Part shown: positions 44,846-54,996 of the stretch, piece by piece
How positions within the stretch are numbered: position 1 is the first letter of the stretch
Layout: each line of letters begins with the position of its first letter
Assembly (NCBI RefSeq): GCF_022662015.1
Contig: NZ_JAKMCM010000006.1
Location: 157,314 to 221,313, forward strand
DNA length: 64,000 nt
Direction: 5' to 3'
Source of the DNA: Aestuariivivens sediminicola
GTDB taxonomy: Bacteria > Bacteroidota > Bacteroidia > Flavobacteriales > Flavobacteriaceae
The notes under the pieces: generated by a model
The model's database searches: none
Seen by the model: only the letters and a program-made list of their open reading frames with translations
What the model was told of the DNA's origin: nothing
Translations under genes and position numbers: made by a program

Positions 44846-44866
44846 TTCGCGAATAGAATCGTTTTT

Positions 44867-46255
44867 ATGACACTCATCAAATCAATTTCAGGTATTAGAG
44901 GTACTATAGGTGGCCGTGTAGGCGATAATTTAACGCCTATAGATGCGGTTAAATTTGCAGCGGCTTACGGGGTATGGCTCAAAAGGCAGCGAGAGAAGGA
45001 CAGTTATAAAGTAGTTGTCGGCAGAGATGCTCGAATTTCAGGAAAGATGATCCAAAATTTGGTCATGAATACGCTGGTCGGACAGGGTATACATGTGGTT
45101 AACGTGGGCTTATCGACCACACCCACTGTTGAGGTGGCAGTACCTATGGAACATGCGGACGGGGGTATTATATTGACGGCCAGTCACAATCCGAAACAAT
45201 GGAATGCCCTAAAATTGTTGAACGACAAAGGTGAATTCCTGGATGGCGATGACGGTGCTGAAATTTTGAAAATTGCCGAGAGTGATGACATTGTATTTGC
45301 AGATATTGATAGCCTTGGAAAAATCACCAAGAATGACGCCTATTTCGATTTACACATCATTGAGGTTTTAGATTTACCACTGGTTAATGTAAAAGCCATT
45401 GAAGCGGAGCGTTTTAAGGTTGTGGTTGACGGCGTGAACTCCTCAGGGGGTATAGCCATACCCCTGTTATTGGAACGCCTGGGTGTACATGTGGTAAAAC
45501 TGTATTGCGAACCTAACGGACACTTTCCCCATAACCCGGAGCCGCTAAAGGAGCATTTAACCGATATTTCGAAAAAGGTGGTAGAAGAACACGCCGATTT
45601 TGGTATTGTTGTCGACCCGGATGTGGATCGTTTGGCCTTTATTGACGAAAACGGTGAGATGTTCGGAGAAGAGTATACCCTGGTAGCCTGTGCGGATTAC
45701 GTGTTGAGCAGAACACCGGGCAATACGGTAAGTAATATGAGCTCAACACGTGCCTTACGAGATATTACAGAGAAATATGGAGGAAAATATGAGGCCAGTG
45801 CTGTAGGGGAAGTGAATGTGGTGAAGCTCATGAAGAAGAATAAGGTGGTCATTGGTGGTGAAGGTAATGGAGGAATCATTTATCCGGAATTGCATTATGG
45901 TCGTGATGCCCTGGTTGGTGTGGCGCTGTTTTTGAGTTTACTGGCAGATAAAAAAATGAGTGTTAGTGAGTTGCGCAAAACATACCCCAGTTACTTTATG
46001 AGCAAAAAGAAAATAGAACTGACCCCGCAATTAGATGTCGATGGTATTTTAAAGACCATTGAAAAACGCTATCAAAACGAGCAACTGACCACTATTGATG
46101 GTGTAAAGATTGATTTTCCGGATCGCTGGGTGCATCTCAGGAAAAGTAATACCGAACCCATCATTCGCATTTATACGGAAGCGAAGTCTCAGGAAGAGGC
46201 CAACGCCTTGGCCGATGAATTTATAGAAGAGATCAGGGCGATAGCCGGGATATAA
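44867..46255 (+). CDS. glmM: Phosphoglucosamine mutase GlmM
   Basis: Converts glucosamine-6-phosphate to glucosamine-1-phosphate on the way to UDP-GlcNAc, the substrate for cell wall, lipid A and BshA. 462 residues from ATG 44867, supported by the promoter just upstream. The start is MTLIKSISGIRGTIGG. The phosphoserine loop is TASHNPKQWNALK near 104 (the Ser is the phosphate carrier), the metal loop is DPDVDRLAF near 248, and the sugar loop is GEGNGG near 330, as in the alpha-D-phosphohexomutase family. Confidence 0.95.
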   Translation: MTLIKSISGIRGTIGGRVGDNLTPIDAVKFAAAYGVWLKRQREKDSYKVVVGRDARISGKMIQNLVMNTLVGQGIHVVNVGLSTTPTVEVAVPMEHADGGIILTASHNPKQWNALKLLNDKGEFLDGDDGAEILKIAESDDIVFADIDSLGKITKNDAYFDLHIIEVLDLPLVNVKAIEAERFKVVVDGVNSSGGIAIPLLLERLGVHVVKLYCEPNGHFPHNPEPLKEHLTDISKKVVEEHADFGIVVDPDVDRLAFIDENGEMFGEEYTLVACADYVLSRTPGNTVSNMSSTRALRDITEKYGGKYEASAVGEVNVVKLMKKNKVVIGGEGNGGIIYPELHYGRDALVGVALFLSLLADKKMSVSELRKTYPSYFMSKKKIELTPQLDVDGILKTIEKRYQNEQLTTIDGVKIDFPDRWVHLRKSNTEPIIRIYTEAKSQEEANALADEFIEEIRAIAGI

Positions 46256-46372
46256 ATAGCCAGGCTTATTTTTCTGTTATGCTATAATTTTAGCCTTGTT
46301 GTAAAGGGTACACCCTATATCCGAACTTTCGTTGCATCCTATTAAATCACGTTTCCTTTTTGTATATGACCA

Positions 46373-47254
46373 TTACTCAGGTGCTTTCTTATGATGTTTC
46401 CAGCGTTTATGCGTCCAAAAATAATATTCCGGGGCCTCGTGAATTTGTTTTTCAACTTCACGCAGGAATATATCCGTGAGTTTATAATCGGGATAGTCCT
46501 TCGGGTGTTCAGCAAGTGTAACGACCTCAGCCTGGTAAAAACCACGCCTTAACTTTTTAACTTTCAAAAAAGCTATGTTCAGGTCTAACTTTTTCGCCAA
46601 ACGTTCCGCACCTGTAAAACAGGGGACCTTTACTCCCATGAATTCACCCCAATAGACCTCTTTACTCAATCTGGGGGATTGGTCGCTTAAAAATGCAATG
46701 ACACTTTTAACACCCTTATTTTCATTTTCATTGATGGTATTAATCGTTTCTTTTGTACTAATCAAGGTGGTCTTGAATTTTGAACGAATGTTCCTTACAA
46801 GCCGGTCAAAATACGGGTTAGCTAATTTTTTATAAACGGCATAGCCCTCAAAATTGATGTGGTTTTGAAGTTCAATAGCCCATTCCCAACTGGCATAATG
46901 ACCAAACATGATAATGACACTCTTATTTAAGGATTCGAGGCGTTTTAATTCTTCAACATTAACAATATCAAAACGTTTATTCAATTCGGTGTTCGAAATG
47001 CTCATGGTTTTAACCATTTCTAAAAACATATCACACAAGTGTTTGTAAAATGCTTTTTCAATCGTTTTAATTTCTTTTTTCGATTTCTTCGGAAAAACAA
47101 GGGCCAAATTTTTAGACACCACTTTTTTCCTGTAACCTATAATGTAATAAAGAAGCACATAAAACAGGTCTGAAAGGAAGTACAAAACGCGAAAGGGCAG
47201 TATGGAAATGAACCACAAAAGCGGATATACTAAAATATAAACTAAAAATTGCAT
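46373..47254 (-). CDS. Lipid A biosynthesis-type (LpxL/HtrB-like) acyltransferase
   Basis: 293 residues. A hydrophobic N-terminus (1-45) likely anchors it at the inner membrane. The acyltransferase motif HX4(D/E) appears as HYASWEWA near 130, and the second block, SDQSPRLSKEVYWGEFMGVKVPCFTGAERLAKK, matches the LpxL/HtrB/LpxM family. It would add a secondary acyl chain to lipid A. Which chain is not readable. It converges with glmM and faces the rhomboid gene, 61 bases away, in the divergent direction. Confidence 0.9.
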   Translation of the reverse strand: MQFLVYILVYPLLWFISILPFRVLYFLSDLFYVLLYYIIGYRKKVVSKNLALVFPKKSKKEIKTIEKAFYKHLCDMFLEMVKTMSISNTELNKRFDIVNVEELKRLESLNKSVIIMFGHYASWEWAIELQNHINFEGYAVYKKLANPYFDRLVRNIRSKFKTTLISTKETINTINENENKGVKSVIAFLSDQSPRLSKEVYWGEFMGVKVPCFTGAERLAKKLDLNIAFLKVKKLRRGFYQAEVVTLAEHPKDYPDYKLTDIFLREVEKQIHEAPEYYFWTHKRWKHHKKAPE

Positions 47255-47315
47255 GAATTAGTTATAGATTTGTAGCCGCAAAGATAGATTAATTTGATTG
47301 TAAACCTGAAAAGCT

Positions 47316-47966
47316 ATGGGCAATTTAGACCTGATTACCGTTATTATTATTGCAGCCAATGTTATTATTTCCTATAAGGGCTTTGGTGATTTCGGTTTTT
47401 TTGAAAAGTATAAATTTAATGTTGGCGCGGTGCGACGAGGCGAACAGATACGCATGTTAAGTTCCGGATTTTTGCATGCCGACAATGCGCATTTGTTTTT
47501 CAACATGTTTACGCTTTATTTTTTTGCAGATGTCGTCATAGGATTGTTGAATGTCACAAAATTTATAGTCATCTACTTTGGAAGTTTACTGCTGGGAAAC
47601 TTATTGTCCCTGTACTTTCATAAGGATGAATACCATTACAGTGCCGTTGGTGCCAGCGGAGCGGTAATGGGAATTGTTTACGCCGCCATATTGCTTCAAC
47701 CAGGCATGAGCCTGTACCTGTTTTTTGTACCGATACCCATTCCGGCTTACCTGTTTGGCATCGGTTATTTGCTGTATTCCATATACGGTATGAAAAACAG
47801 AATTGGAAATATTGGTCATGACGCCCACTTTGGTGGTGCTGTTGGTGGTTACGTCATTACCTTGATGATGTCGCCCTGGTTATTCAGAACGAACCTCCTG
47901 ATGATCGGTTTATTGGCGATTCCAATACTTGTTTTGCTGGCTTTAAAGAAAGCCGGAAAAATTTAA
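47316..47966 (+). CDS. Rhomboid-family intramembrane serine protease
   Basis: 216 residues with about six membrane helices. The catalytic pair is Ser114 in GASGAVMG and His171 in HDAHFGGAVGG, and the conserved loop SSGFLHADNAHLFFNMFTLYFF agrees with the family. It cleaves transmembrane substrates within the bilayer. The substrate is unknown. It stands alone on the plus strand, divergent from the acyltransferase and 175 bases before lon. No signal other than the first helix. Confidence 0.93.
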   Translation: MGNLDLITVIIIAANVIISYKGFGDFGFFEKYKFNVGAVRRGEQIRMLSSGFLHADNAHLFFNMFTLYFFADVVIGLLNVTKFIVIYFGSLLLGNLLSLYFHKDEYHYSAVGASGAVMGIVYAAILLQPGMSLYLFFVPIPIPAYLFGIGYLLYSIYGMKNRIGNIGHDAHFGGAVGGYVITLMMSPWLFRTNLLMIGLLAIPILVLLALKKAGKI

Positions 47967-48141
47967 AAACATGTTTATAGAAGAACTTTAATGTAGTGTG
48001 GCATAGCTATTGAAATGATATAATGGCTGTGTGCTGTAAGTTTATATTAACTCATTGTAAAACAGTTAATTAAATAAATTTAGTAATTTGTAAAATAGCG
48101 ATTCAATTTGTAATTAATGACAGATTGACTGAGAAACATAG

Positions 48142-50592
48142 ATGAAGAAATCCAATTTAATAAGGTTTGACAGTTTGTCATTACAGGAGTTTGATGAGAA
48201 TTCAGAATTAATTCCGCTGATGACACCTGAGGATGAAGAAGAAATTAATAATGAGGAATTACCTGAAACCTTACCCATATTATCCTTGCGAAATACGGTA
48301 TTGTTTCCCGGTGTTGTTATCCCCATAACGGCGGGTCGGGACAAATCCATCAAGCTCATTAATGATGCGAACAAGGGCAATAAGGTTATCGGGGTGGTTG
48401 CCCAAAAAGAGGAATCGGTTGAAAATCCGAATGCTCAGGAGATCCATGGAACAGGAACAGTAGCCCGAATTTTACGCGTCTTGAAAATGCCGGATGGAAA
48501 CATTACGGTGATCATTCAGGGAAAGAAACGATTTCAAATTGCCGAGGTACTGACCGAAGAACCGTATATGAATGCGACCATCAGGGACTTACCTGAGGCG
48601 AAACCGGCCATAAACAACAAGGAATTTACTGCCATTATCGATTCCATAAAGGATCTTGCACTTCAAATTATCCGTGAAAATCCAAACATACCCAGTGAAG
48701 CATCGTTTGCCATAAAAAATATTGAGAGTAATTCATTTCTGGTGAATTTTGTATCCTCGAACATGAACCTTCCTGTAGAGGAGAAACAGAAGTTGCTCGA
48801 GATGAATGATCTCAAAAGACGGGCACTGGCCACTTTAAAACACATGAATGTGGAGTTCCAGAAACTGGCATTGAAGAACGATATTCAATCCAAGGTACAA
48901 ATGGATATGAGCCAGCAGCAGCGTGAGTATTTCTTGCATCAACAAATGAAAACCATTCAGGAAGAACTGGGTGGTGTAAGTCATGATCAGGAAATCGAGG
49001 AGATGAAAGTGCGCGCCAAGGACAAAAAGTGGGATGAAAAGGTAGCCGAGCATTTCGAAAAGGAGATTGCCAAAATGCAGCGAATGAACCCACAGGTCGC
49101 AGAATATTCGATTCAAAGGAACTATCTGGATCTGTTCTTGGATTTGCCATGGAACGACTTTAGTCAAGACCTTTTTGACTTGAAACGGGCCATGAAAATT
49201 CTGGACAGGGATCATTTTGGACTGGAAGATGTGAAACGCCGAATCATCGAATACCTGGCCGTTTTAAAACTGCGTAATGACATGAAATCGCCCATATTGT
49301 GTTTATACGGTCCTCCCGGTGTTGGAAAGACCTCATTGGGTAAATCCATTGCTGAAGCCTTAGGTAGGGAATATGTTCGCATGTCGCTTGGCGGCTTGCG
49401 GGATGAAGCAGAAATTCGCGGTCATCGAAAAACCTACATTGGTGCGATGCCCGGTCGAATTATTCAAAGTATCAAAAAAGCGGGCACCTCCAATCCGGTT
49501 TTCGTTTTGGATGAAATTGATAAACTATCAAATTCACATCAGGGTGATCCGTCCTCAGCCATGTTGGAGGTATTGGATCCGGAGCAGAACAGTGAGTTTT
49601 ATGATAACTTTTTGGAAATGGGCTATGACCTTTCGAAAGTCATGTTCATAGCGACTTGTAATAGTTTGAATACCATCCAACCCGCCCTGTTGGACCGAAT
49701 GGAAATTATAAATGTTACCGGGTACACCATTGAAGAAAAGGTCGAAATCGCAAAGCGGCATTTGTTGCCCAAACAATTGAAGGAGCATGGATTGGACAGC
49801 ACACACTTGAAAATAGGAAAACCGCAATTGGAAAAAATAGTTGAGGGTTACACCCGTGAATCCGGAGTACGTGGTTTAGAAAAGCAAATAGCAAAAATGG
49901 TGCGCTATGCGGCTAAGAATATTGCTATGGAAGAAGATTACAATATCAAAGTCACGAATGACGATATTATCGAGGTCCTGGGTGGTCCGAAATTGGAACG
50001 CGACAAATATGAGAACAATAACGTGGCCGGCGTCGTTACCGGTTTGGCATGGACACGTGTTGGAGGTGATATTTTATTTATAGAGTCCATATTGTCCAAG
50101 GGCAAGGGTAATTTAAGTATTACGGGTAACCTCGGTACAGTTATGAAGGAATCGGCAACCATTGCCTTGCAATACATTAAGTCCAATGCGAAACGTCTTG
50201 GTATCAATCCTGATGTTTTCGACAAATACAACGTGCATATTCATGTGCCTGAGGGCGCTACACCGAAAGACGGACCAAGTGCAGGTGTCACGATGTTAAC
50301 CTCTTTAGTGTCCTTGTTTACCCAAAAGAAAGTAAAGAAAAGTTTGGCCATGACAGGCGAAATAACACTGCGGGGGAAGGTGTTACCCGTAGGCGGTATC
50401 AAGGAAAAGATATTAGCGGCCAAACGTGCCCGGATTAAGGAAATATTGCTTTGCGAGGATAACCGTCGGGATATTGAAGAGATAAAGCAGGAATACCTCA
50501 AGGGGTTAACCTTCCACTATGTGACCGATATGAGTGAAGTTATCGATATTGCGATTACGAACCAAAAGGTTAAGGATGCCAAAAAACTTTAA
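48142..50592 (+). CDS. lon: ATP-dependent protease Lon
   Basis: 816 residues in the usual order: N-terminal substrate domain (about 45-250), AAA+ ATPase with Walker A GPPGVGKT at 390-397, then the protease domain with catalytic Ser713 in PKDGPSAG and the Lys in GGIKEK near 754. It degrades misfolded and regulatory proteins in the cytoplasm. The N-terminus, up to the [14 protein letters not shown] start of the conserved domain, carries an extra acidic tail (~44 residues) typical of Bacteroidota Lon. ATG at 48142. No heat-shock CIRCE-type element was recognised upstream. A terminator follows at 50746. Confidence 0.97.
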   Translation: MKKSNLIRFDSLSLQEFDENSELIPLMTPEDEEEINNEELPETLPILSLRNTVLFPGVVIPITAGRDKSIKLINDANKGNKVIGVVAQKEESVENPNAQEIHGTGTVARILRVLKMPDGNITVIIQGKKRFQIAEVLTEEPYMNATIRDLPEAKPAINNKEFTAIIDSIKDLALQIIRENPNIPSEASFAIKNIESNSFLVNFVSSNMNLPVEEKQKLLEMNDLKRRALATLKHMNVEFQKLALKNDIQSKVQMDMSQQQREYFLHQQMKTIQEELGGVSHDQEIEEMKVRAKDKKWDEKVAEHFEKEIAKMQRMNPQVAEYSIQRNYLDLFLDLPWNDFSQDLFDLKRAMKILDRDHFGLEDVKRRIIEYLAVLKLRNDMKSPILCLYGPPGVGKTSLGKSIAEALGREYVRMSLGGLRDEAEIRGHRKTYIGAMPGRIIQSIKKAGTSNPVFVLDEIDKLSNSHQGDPSSAMLEVLDPEQNSEFYDNFLEMGYDLSKVMFIATCNSLNTIQPALLDRMEIINVTGYTIEEKVEIAKRHLLPKQLKEHGLDSTHLKIGKPQLEKIVEGYTRESGVRGLEKQIAKMVRYAAKNIAMEEDYNIKVTNDDIIEVLGGPKLERDKYENNNVAGVVTGLAWTRVGGDILFIESILSKGKGNLSITGNLGTVMKESATIALQYIKSNAKRLGINPDVFDKYNVHIHVPEGATPKDGPSAGVTMLTSLVSLFTQKKVKKSLAMTGEITLRGKVLPVGGIKEKILAAKRARIKEILLCEDNRRDIEEIKQEYLKGLTFHYVTDMSEVIDIAITNQKVKDAKKL

Positions 50593-50745
50593 GTTCTGAT
50601 CTCCATGTTCTGAATTGGAAGCAATATGCAATGACCCCTTAGTCAAATGACCTTCATCGCGCATATGTCATTGGACCTATTAATCGTTCCTAATAAGATG
50701 AACTGAAATAATGAGATTAATGATTTCGTGAACACTATATTATTC

Positions 50746-50773
50746 ATGCCTCTTTCGAGAGGCATTATTTTTT
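50746..50773 (+). terminator. Rho-independent terminator after lon
   Basis: An eight-base stem (50746-50753 with 50758-50765) closed by a TTCG tetraloop, followed by a T-run from 50765 to 50773. It lies 154 bases behind the lon stop codon and before porQ. Confidence 0.85.
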
Positions 50774-50830
50774 GAGGCCTGTTTTTAACTAAAATAAAAA
50801 GGAGGTGCCATCGTTTTAAGATAGATTTGT

Positions 50831-50838
50831 TTACTTTG
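50831..50838 (+). promoter_or_regulatory. Possible -7 box before porQ
   Basis: TTACTTTG differs at one position from TAnnTTTG and lies 20 bases before the porQ ATG at 50851. If used, the TTG at 50827 cannot be the start. Confidence 0.5.
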
Positions 50839-50850
50839 CGCCATATATAT

Positions 50851-51873
50851 ATGCTTAGGAAAAGCGTCACATTATTTGCGTTATTAATTGGGACCATCAC
50901 CTATTCACAAGTTGGAGGAGAGGCGACCTACCAGTTTTTGAATTTAGTGTCCTCTCCCAGGCAGGCTGCTTTAGGTGGTAAGGTGTTGACTAACGTGGAT
51001 TATGATGTGACTCAAGGGCTGTTCAACCCGGCTACCATTAATGTTGATATGGACAATCAACTGGCATTGAATTACACGAGTTATCTGGGAGGAATAGGTT
51101 ATGGTACGGCATCTTATGCGTATACCGTAGACCGTCGCACACAAACGTTCCACGCCGGCATAACCTATATAAATTATGGTTCTTTCGATGGGTATGATGA
51201 GAATGGAAACGCAACAGGAACATTTACCGGAAATGAGGCGGCCCTGTCCTTCGGTTATGCCTTTCAAATTGGCTATTCTGACTTCTATTTCGGGGCCAAT
51301 TTAAAGTTCATCACCTCGAAGTTGGAACAGTATAATTCCCTGGGTGTAGCCTGTGATTTGGGATTGCTATACATCAACGACAACCTTGATTTTCATGCTG
51401 CGCTCGCGATTCGGAATATGGGCACTCAGATAAAGACCTATGCCGGTTTAAATGAGCCTTTGCCCTTTGAAATCGATTTTGGTATGTCGCAAACCTTAGA
51501 ACATGTTCCGATACGATGGCATGTGACATTGGAAAATCTGCAGGACTGGCCCATAGCCAGGCCAAATCCGGCAAGAGCCACAAGCGATTTATCCGGTAAT
51601 CAAACTCAGGAAAAGATTGGGTTTTTAGGTCAGGTCATAAGACACACCATTTTGGGGGCAGAATTATTTCCTGAGAAGGGCTTTAACATTCGGTTGGGGT
51701 ACAATTTTAGAAGGGCAGAGGAGCTGCGAATAATTGATCAACGTAACTTTTCGGGATTGTCGGCAGGGATTTCGATAAAGATGAATAAAATGCGATTTAG
51801 TTACACCCATGCCAAATATACCAGCGCAGCGAATGCCAATTTTTTCGGGTTGCAAATCGATTTGAATGGATAG
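50851..51873 (+). CDS. porQ: Type IX secretion system protein PorQ
   Basis: 340 residues from ATG 50851, with a signal peptide (about 1-18, ending TYSQ). The beginning VGGEATYQFLNLVSSPRQAALGG and FNPATIN are typical of PorQ, an outer-membrane barrel of the type IX system that works with PorU and PorZ in cleaving and anchoring exported proteins on the cell surface. The rest shows strands with Tyr/Phe alternation. The gene before cmk is commonly porQ in flavobacteria, which fits the 75-base gap here. A longer start at TTG 50827 adds residues before the signal peptide and is less likely. Confidence 0.9.
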   Translation: MLRKSVTLFALLIGTITYSQVGGEATYQFLNLVSSPRQAALGGKVLTNVDYDVTQGLFNPATINVDMDNQLALNYTSYLGGIGYGTASYAYTVDRRTQTFHAGITYINYGSFDGYDENGNATGTFTGNEAALSFGYAFQIGYSDFYFGANLKFITSKLEQYNSLGVACDLGLLYINDNLDFHAALAIRNMGTQIKTYAGLNEPLPFEIDFGMSQTLEHVPIRWHVTLENLQDWPIARPNPARATSDLSGNQTQEKIGFLGQVIRHTILGAELFPEKGFNIRLGYNFRRAEELRIIDQRNFSGLSAGISIKMNKMRFSYTHAKYTSAANANFFGLQIDLNG

Positions 51874-51924
51874 GTACAACAGGCGCTATAAGTACTCCAG
51901 ACGCGTATTAAACTTTAAATTAGT

Positions 51925-51932
51925 TAATTTTG
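51925..51932 (+). promoter_or_regulatory. -7 box before cmk
   Basis: TAATTTTG is a perfect match to TAnnTTTG and lies 17 bases before the cmk ATG at 51949, giving a leader of about ten bases. No good -33 motif was found. Confidence 0.6.
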
Positions 51933-51948
51933 TCTTCAATTGAAGAAA

Positions 51949-52641
51949 ATGAAGAAAATTACCATTGCCATTGATGGCTATTCATCGACCGGGAAAAGCA
52001 CTGTAGCCAAGCAATTGGCCAAACATTTGGGCTATATTTACGTGGACTCCGGTGCGATGTATAGAGCGGTGACCTATTTTGCTATGCAGCACGGATGTAT
52101 TGACCATGATCAATTCGACAAGGCTGCATTGCTCTCCATACTGGATGATGTGGCGATCAGCTTCAAATTCAATCCGGCATTGGGATATGCCGAAGTGTAC
52201 CTCAATGGGGAAAATGTCGAGAAAGCCATTCGTACACTCGCCGTTTCGGAATTTGTAAGTCAGATTGCTGCCGTACCGGAAATTCGGGCTCAATTGGTGA
52301 AAATTCAAAAAGAAATGGGCGGGAATAAAGGTGTTGTTATGGATGGACGAGATATAGGCACTGTTGTTTTTCCAAATGCCGAACTGAAATTATTCATGAC
52401 CGCCTCCCCCGAAATAAGAGCTGAACGCAGGTATAATGAACTTTTACAACGTGGAGAAGACGTCTCTTTTGAAGCCGTATTAAAAAATGTAAAGGATAGA
52501 GATTTTATCGATTCCAACCGGAAAGATTCACCTCTGATCAAGGCCTCTGATGCCATTGAAATTGACAATACCGATATGGATTTGAAAGAACAATATGACG
52601 TCATTTTAAACCTGGTTAACCAGGTTTTAAATAAAGCTTAG
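51949..52641 (+). CDS. cmk: Cytidylate kinase
   Basis: Phosphorylates CMP and dCMP with ATP. 230 residues. Walker A GYSSTGKSTVAKQL near 9-22 (where most family members have GPAGSGKST), DSGAMYRAVTYF near 35, the DGRDIGTVVFPNAELK motif near 130 and RRYNELLQRGE. The ATG at 51949 is chosen because the codon at 51940 is TTG and lies at the expected transcription start. Next to porQ, as usual in this group; the short predicted leader suggests its own promoter. Confidence 0.95.
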   Translation: MKKITIAIDGYSSTGKSTVAKQLAKHLGYIYVDSGAMYRAVTYFAMQHGCIDHDQFDKAALLSILDDVAISFKFNPALGYAEVYLNGENVEKAIRTLAVSEFVSQIAAVPEIRAQLVKIQKEMGGNKGVVMDGRDIGTVVFPNAELKLFMTASPEIRAERRYNELLQRGEDVSFEAVLKNVKDRDFIDSNRKDSPLIKASDAIEIDNTDMDLKEQYDVILNLVNQVLNKA

Positions 52642-52728
52642 TCGACAGGCCTATCATTTGCACTTTTTACTGCACACTTCATTCTCACTTTTTGCTCGTA
52701 TACATTAGGTGTTTCATTAAAAAAACAT

Positions 52729-52736
52729 TACTTTTG
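52729..52736 (+). promoter_or_regulatory. -7 box of the rpsA promoter
   Basis: TACTTTTG matches TAnnTTTG exactly. Transcription would begin near 52743, giving an untranslated leader of about 160 bases before rpsA. Confidence 0.7.
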
Positions 52737-52737
52737 C

Positions 52738-52820
52738 ACTCCTTTTAGCGAATTATTGGAGAATAAAAGGAGTCGATTTAAAAAATAACTATAACGCTTC
52801 TGTGAATTAAGCGCTTAATT
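52738..52820 (+). promoter_or_regulatory. Structured leader of rpsA
   Basis: A perfect ten-base stem (ACTCCTTTTA 52738-52747 with TAAAAGGAGT 52764-52773) lies at or just before the transcription start. Downstream is a perfect 16-base palindrome, AATTAAGCGCTTAATT (52805-52820). A smaller GAGC/GCTC hairpin sits shortly before the start codon (52882-52892). S1 is known to control its own translation in other bacteria, so this leader is a candidate control element. Confidence 0.55.
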
Positions 52821-52904
52821 TTTCCAAGGTTTACAGAATACAAAACAGCAATGTTTGACCCTGGTTTGGATATGGTCAGTGAGAGCATTGCTCAATTTAA
52901 CTAA

Positions 52905-54743
52905 ATGGCTGAAAAAGCAAAACAAGCTGAAACCGAAGTAACGGAGGAAGCAAAAGCAGTTGAAGCTCCTGAAGTATCGGAAGCTCAAGCAAATCCTGAA
53001 AAATTCTTAAAAGATTTTAACTGGCACAATTACCAAGAAGGAATTGACGAGGTTGATGACAAACAGCTTAAGGAATTTGAAAAATTAGTAGCAGAGAACT
53101 TTGTAGACACTTTAGACAATGAAGTTGTAGAAGGTACTGTGGTACATATTACAGATCGCGATGCGATCATTGACATCAATGCCAAGTCAGAAGGTGTTAT
53201 TTCCCTGAATGAGTTCCGTTACAACCCTAACTTAAAGGTGGGTGATAAAGTAGAGGTACTTATTGATGTGCGTGAGGATGCGACGGGACAATTAGTTTTG
53301 TCACACAGAAAGGCGCGTGTCATCAAGGCATGGGATCGCGTCAATAAGGCACATGATACCGGAGAGATCGTTAATGGTTTCGTGAAATGCAGAACCAAAG
53401 GCGGTATGATTGTAGATGTGTTTGGTATTGAAGCATTCCTGCCAGGCTCACAAATTGATGTGAAACCGATACGTGATTACGATCAGTATGTAAATAAAAC
53501 TATGGAATTCAAGGTGGTAAAAATAAACCATGAATTCAAGAATGTGGTTGTTTCACACAAGGCTTTAATTGAAGCGGATATCGAAGAGCAGAAGAAAGAA
53601 ATCATTGGTCAATTAGAAAAAGGTCAAGTCCTGGAAGGTGTTGTGAAAAATATCACGTCTTATGGGGTATTTATTGACTTAGGAGGTGTTGATGGTTTAA
53701 TTCACATAACAGACCTGTCCTGGTCCAGAATAAATCATCCAAATGAAATTGTTGAACTGGATGAGAAACTCAATGTGGTCATCTTGGATTTTGATGAAGA
53801 CAAGTCTCGCATCCAATTGGGTCTGAAACAATTGAGTAAACATCCTTGGGAAGCTTTGGCCGATGAGGTTAAAGTGGGTGACAAGGTAAAAGGAAAAGTC
53901 GTAGTTATTGCAGATTACGGTGCATTTATTGAGGTAGCAGATGGCGTGGAAGGTTTAATCCATGTCTCCGAGATGTCCTGGTCTACGCATTTGCGTTCAG
54001 CACAGGATTTTGTATCTGTAGGAGATGAAGTTGATGCCGTCATATTGACCCTCGATAGGGAAGAGCGCAAAATGTCTTTGGGCATTAAGCAATTGACCCC
54101 GGATCCATGGACAGATATTACAGCGAAGTATCCTGTCGGGTCTCACCATAAAGGTATTGTGAGAAACTTTACAAACTTTGGTGTCTTTGTTGAATTGGAA
54201 GAAGGTATCGATGGATTGATTTATATTTCTGACCTGTCTTGGACCAAGAAAATTAAGCATCCAAGCGAGTTTTGTGCCGTAGGTGATACCCTGGATGTTG
54301 TTGTATTGGAGTTGGATGTAGAGGGCCGTAAACTAAGCTTAGGGCACAAACAGACAACAGAGAACCCATGGGACAAATACGAAAAGGAATTTGCCTTGAA
54401 TACAGTTCATAAATCAAAAATTACTGAAATTGTAGACAAAGGAGCAACTGTAGCATTCAATGAAGATTTGGTAGCTTTCATCCCTTCTCGTCATCTTGAG
54501 AAAGAAGACGGTTCAAAACTTAAAAAAGGCGAAGAGGCAGAATTTAAAATCATTGAATTTAACAAGGAGTTCAAACGTGTAGTGGCTTCCCACACAGCGG
54601 TATTTAAAGCAGAAGAAGCGAAAATTGTAAAGCAGGCTGCTAGAAAAGCAGAAGCGGCAGCAGCAGAGGCAAAACCAACCTTGGGTGATGCCAACGATGC
54701 CTTGCAAGCGCTTAAAGATAAAATGGACGGTAAGAAAAAGTAA
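52905..54743 (+). CDS. rpsA: 30S ribosomal protein S1
   Basis: 612 residues with six S1 (OB-fold) domains, seen as repeated segments ending in GLIHITDLSW, GLIHVSEMSW and GLIYISDLSW for the middle three. The first two and the last (EIVDKGATVAFNEDLVAFIPSRHLEK) are more divergent, as usual. S1 binds mRNA and helps the ribosome start translation, which is important in a lineage that seldom uses Shine-Dalgarno sequences. The N-terminal ~50 residues are acidic and Ala-rich, and the C-terminal tail is Ala/Lys-rich, both normal for Bacteroidota. ATG at 52905; terminator at 54809. Confidence 0.97.
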   Translation: MAEKAKQAETEVTEEAKAVEAPEVSEAQANPEKFLKDFNWHNYQEGIDEVDDKQLKEFEKLVAENFVDTLDNEVVEGTVVHITDRDAIIDINAKSEGVISLNEFRYNPNLKVGDKVEVLIDVREDATGQLVLSHRKARVIKAWDRVNKAHDTGEIVNGFVKCRTKGGMIVDVFGIEAFLPGSQIDVKPIRDYDQYVNKTMEFKVVKINHEFKNVVVSHKALIEADIEEQKKEIIGQLEKGQVLEGVVKNITSYGVFIDLGGVDGLIHITDLSWSRINHPNEIVELDEKLNVVILDFDEDKSRIQLGLKQLSKHPWEALADEVKVGDKVKGKVVVIADYGAFIEVADGVEGLIHVSEMSWSTHLRSAQDFVSVGDEVDAVILTLDREERKMSLGIKQLTPDPWTDITAKYPVGSHHKGIVRNFTNFGVFVELEEGIDGLIYISDLSWTKKIKHPSEFCAVGDTLDVVVLELDVEGRKLSLGHKQTTENPWDKYEKEFALNTVHKSKITEIVDKGATVAFNEDLVAFIPSRHLEKEDGSKLKKGEEAEFKIIEFNKEFKRVVASHTAVFKAEEAKIVKQAARKAEAAAAEAKPTLGDANDALQALKDKMDGKKK

Positions 54744-54808
54744 TCTTTAGATCTACTTGTCTTAACTGGAAGGAAAGACCTGTTGTTCAACCCTTTCAGA
54801 TGGTCATA

Positions 54809-54847
54809 AAAGCCTTCAATCCTTCGGGTTGAAGGCTTTCTGTTTTT
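54809..54847 (+). terminator. Rho-independent terminator after rpsA
   Basis: A stem of about 14 bases (54809-54822 with 54826-54839) with one wobble or bulge around a TTC(G) loop, followed by a T-run (54843-54847). Confidence 0.9.
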
Positions 54848-54963
54848 ATGAACGCATCGTTAAAAGCGGTGGTGATTTTTATAATTTAGGTATACGCTGA
54901 ATGCGTAATGCATCTCTTTACAATAACTCCAGGCCTGAAGGTATGAGATAAAGATTTTTGCAT

Positions 54964-54971
54964 TACCTTTG
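54964..54971 (+). promoter_or_regulatory. -7 box of the pyrR operon
   Basis: TACCTTTG, a perfect TAnnTTTG match, 26 bases before the pyrR ATG. The resulting leader is only about 20 bases long, so there is no room for the long attenuator that controls pyr operons in Bacillus. Confidence 0.65.
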
Positions 54972-54996
54972 TAGCCCAAAGCTGTTTGGATAGTAT

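Noticed and set aside
54744..54996. PyrR attenuator before pyrR
   Set aside because: The only strong hairpin is the rpsA terminator; the predicted pyrR leader is about 20 bases, too short for an attenuator.
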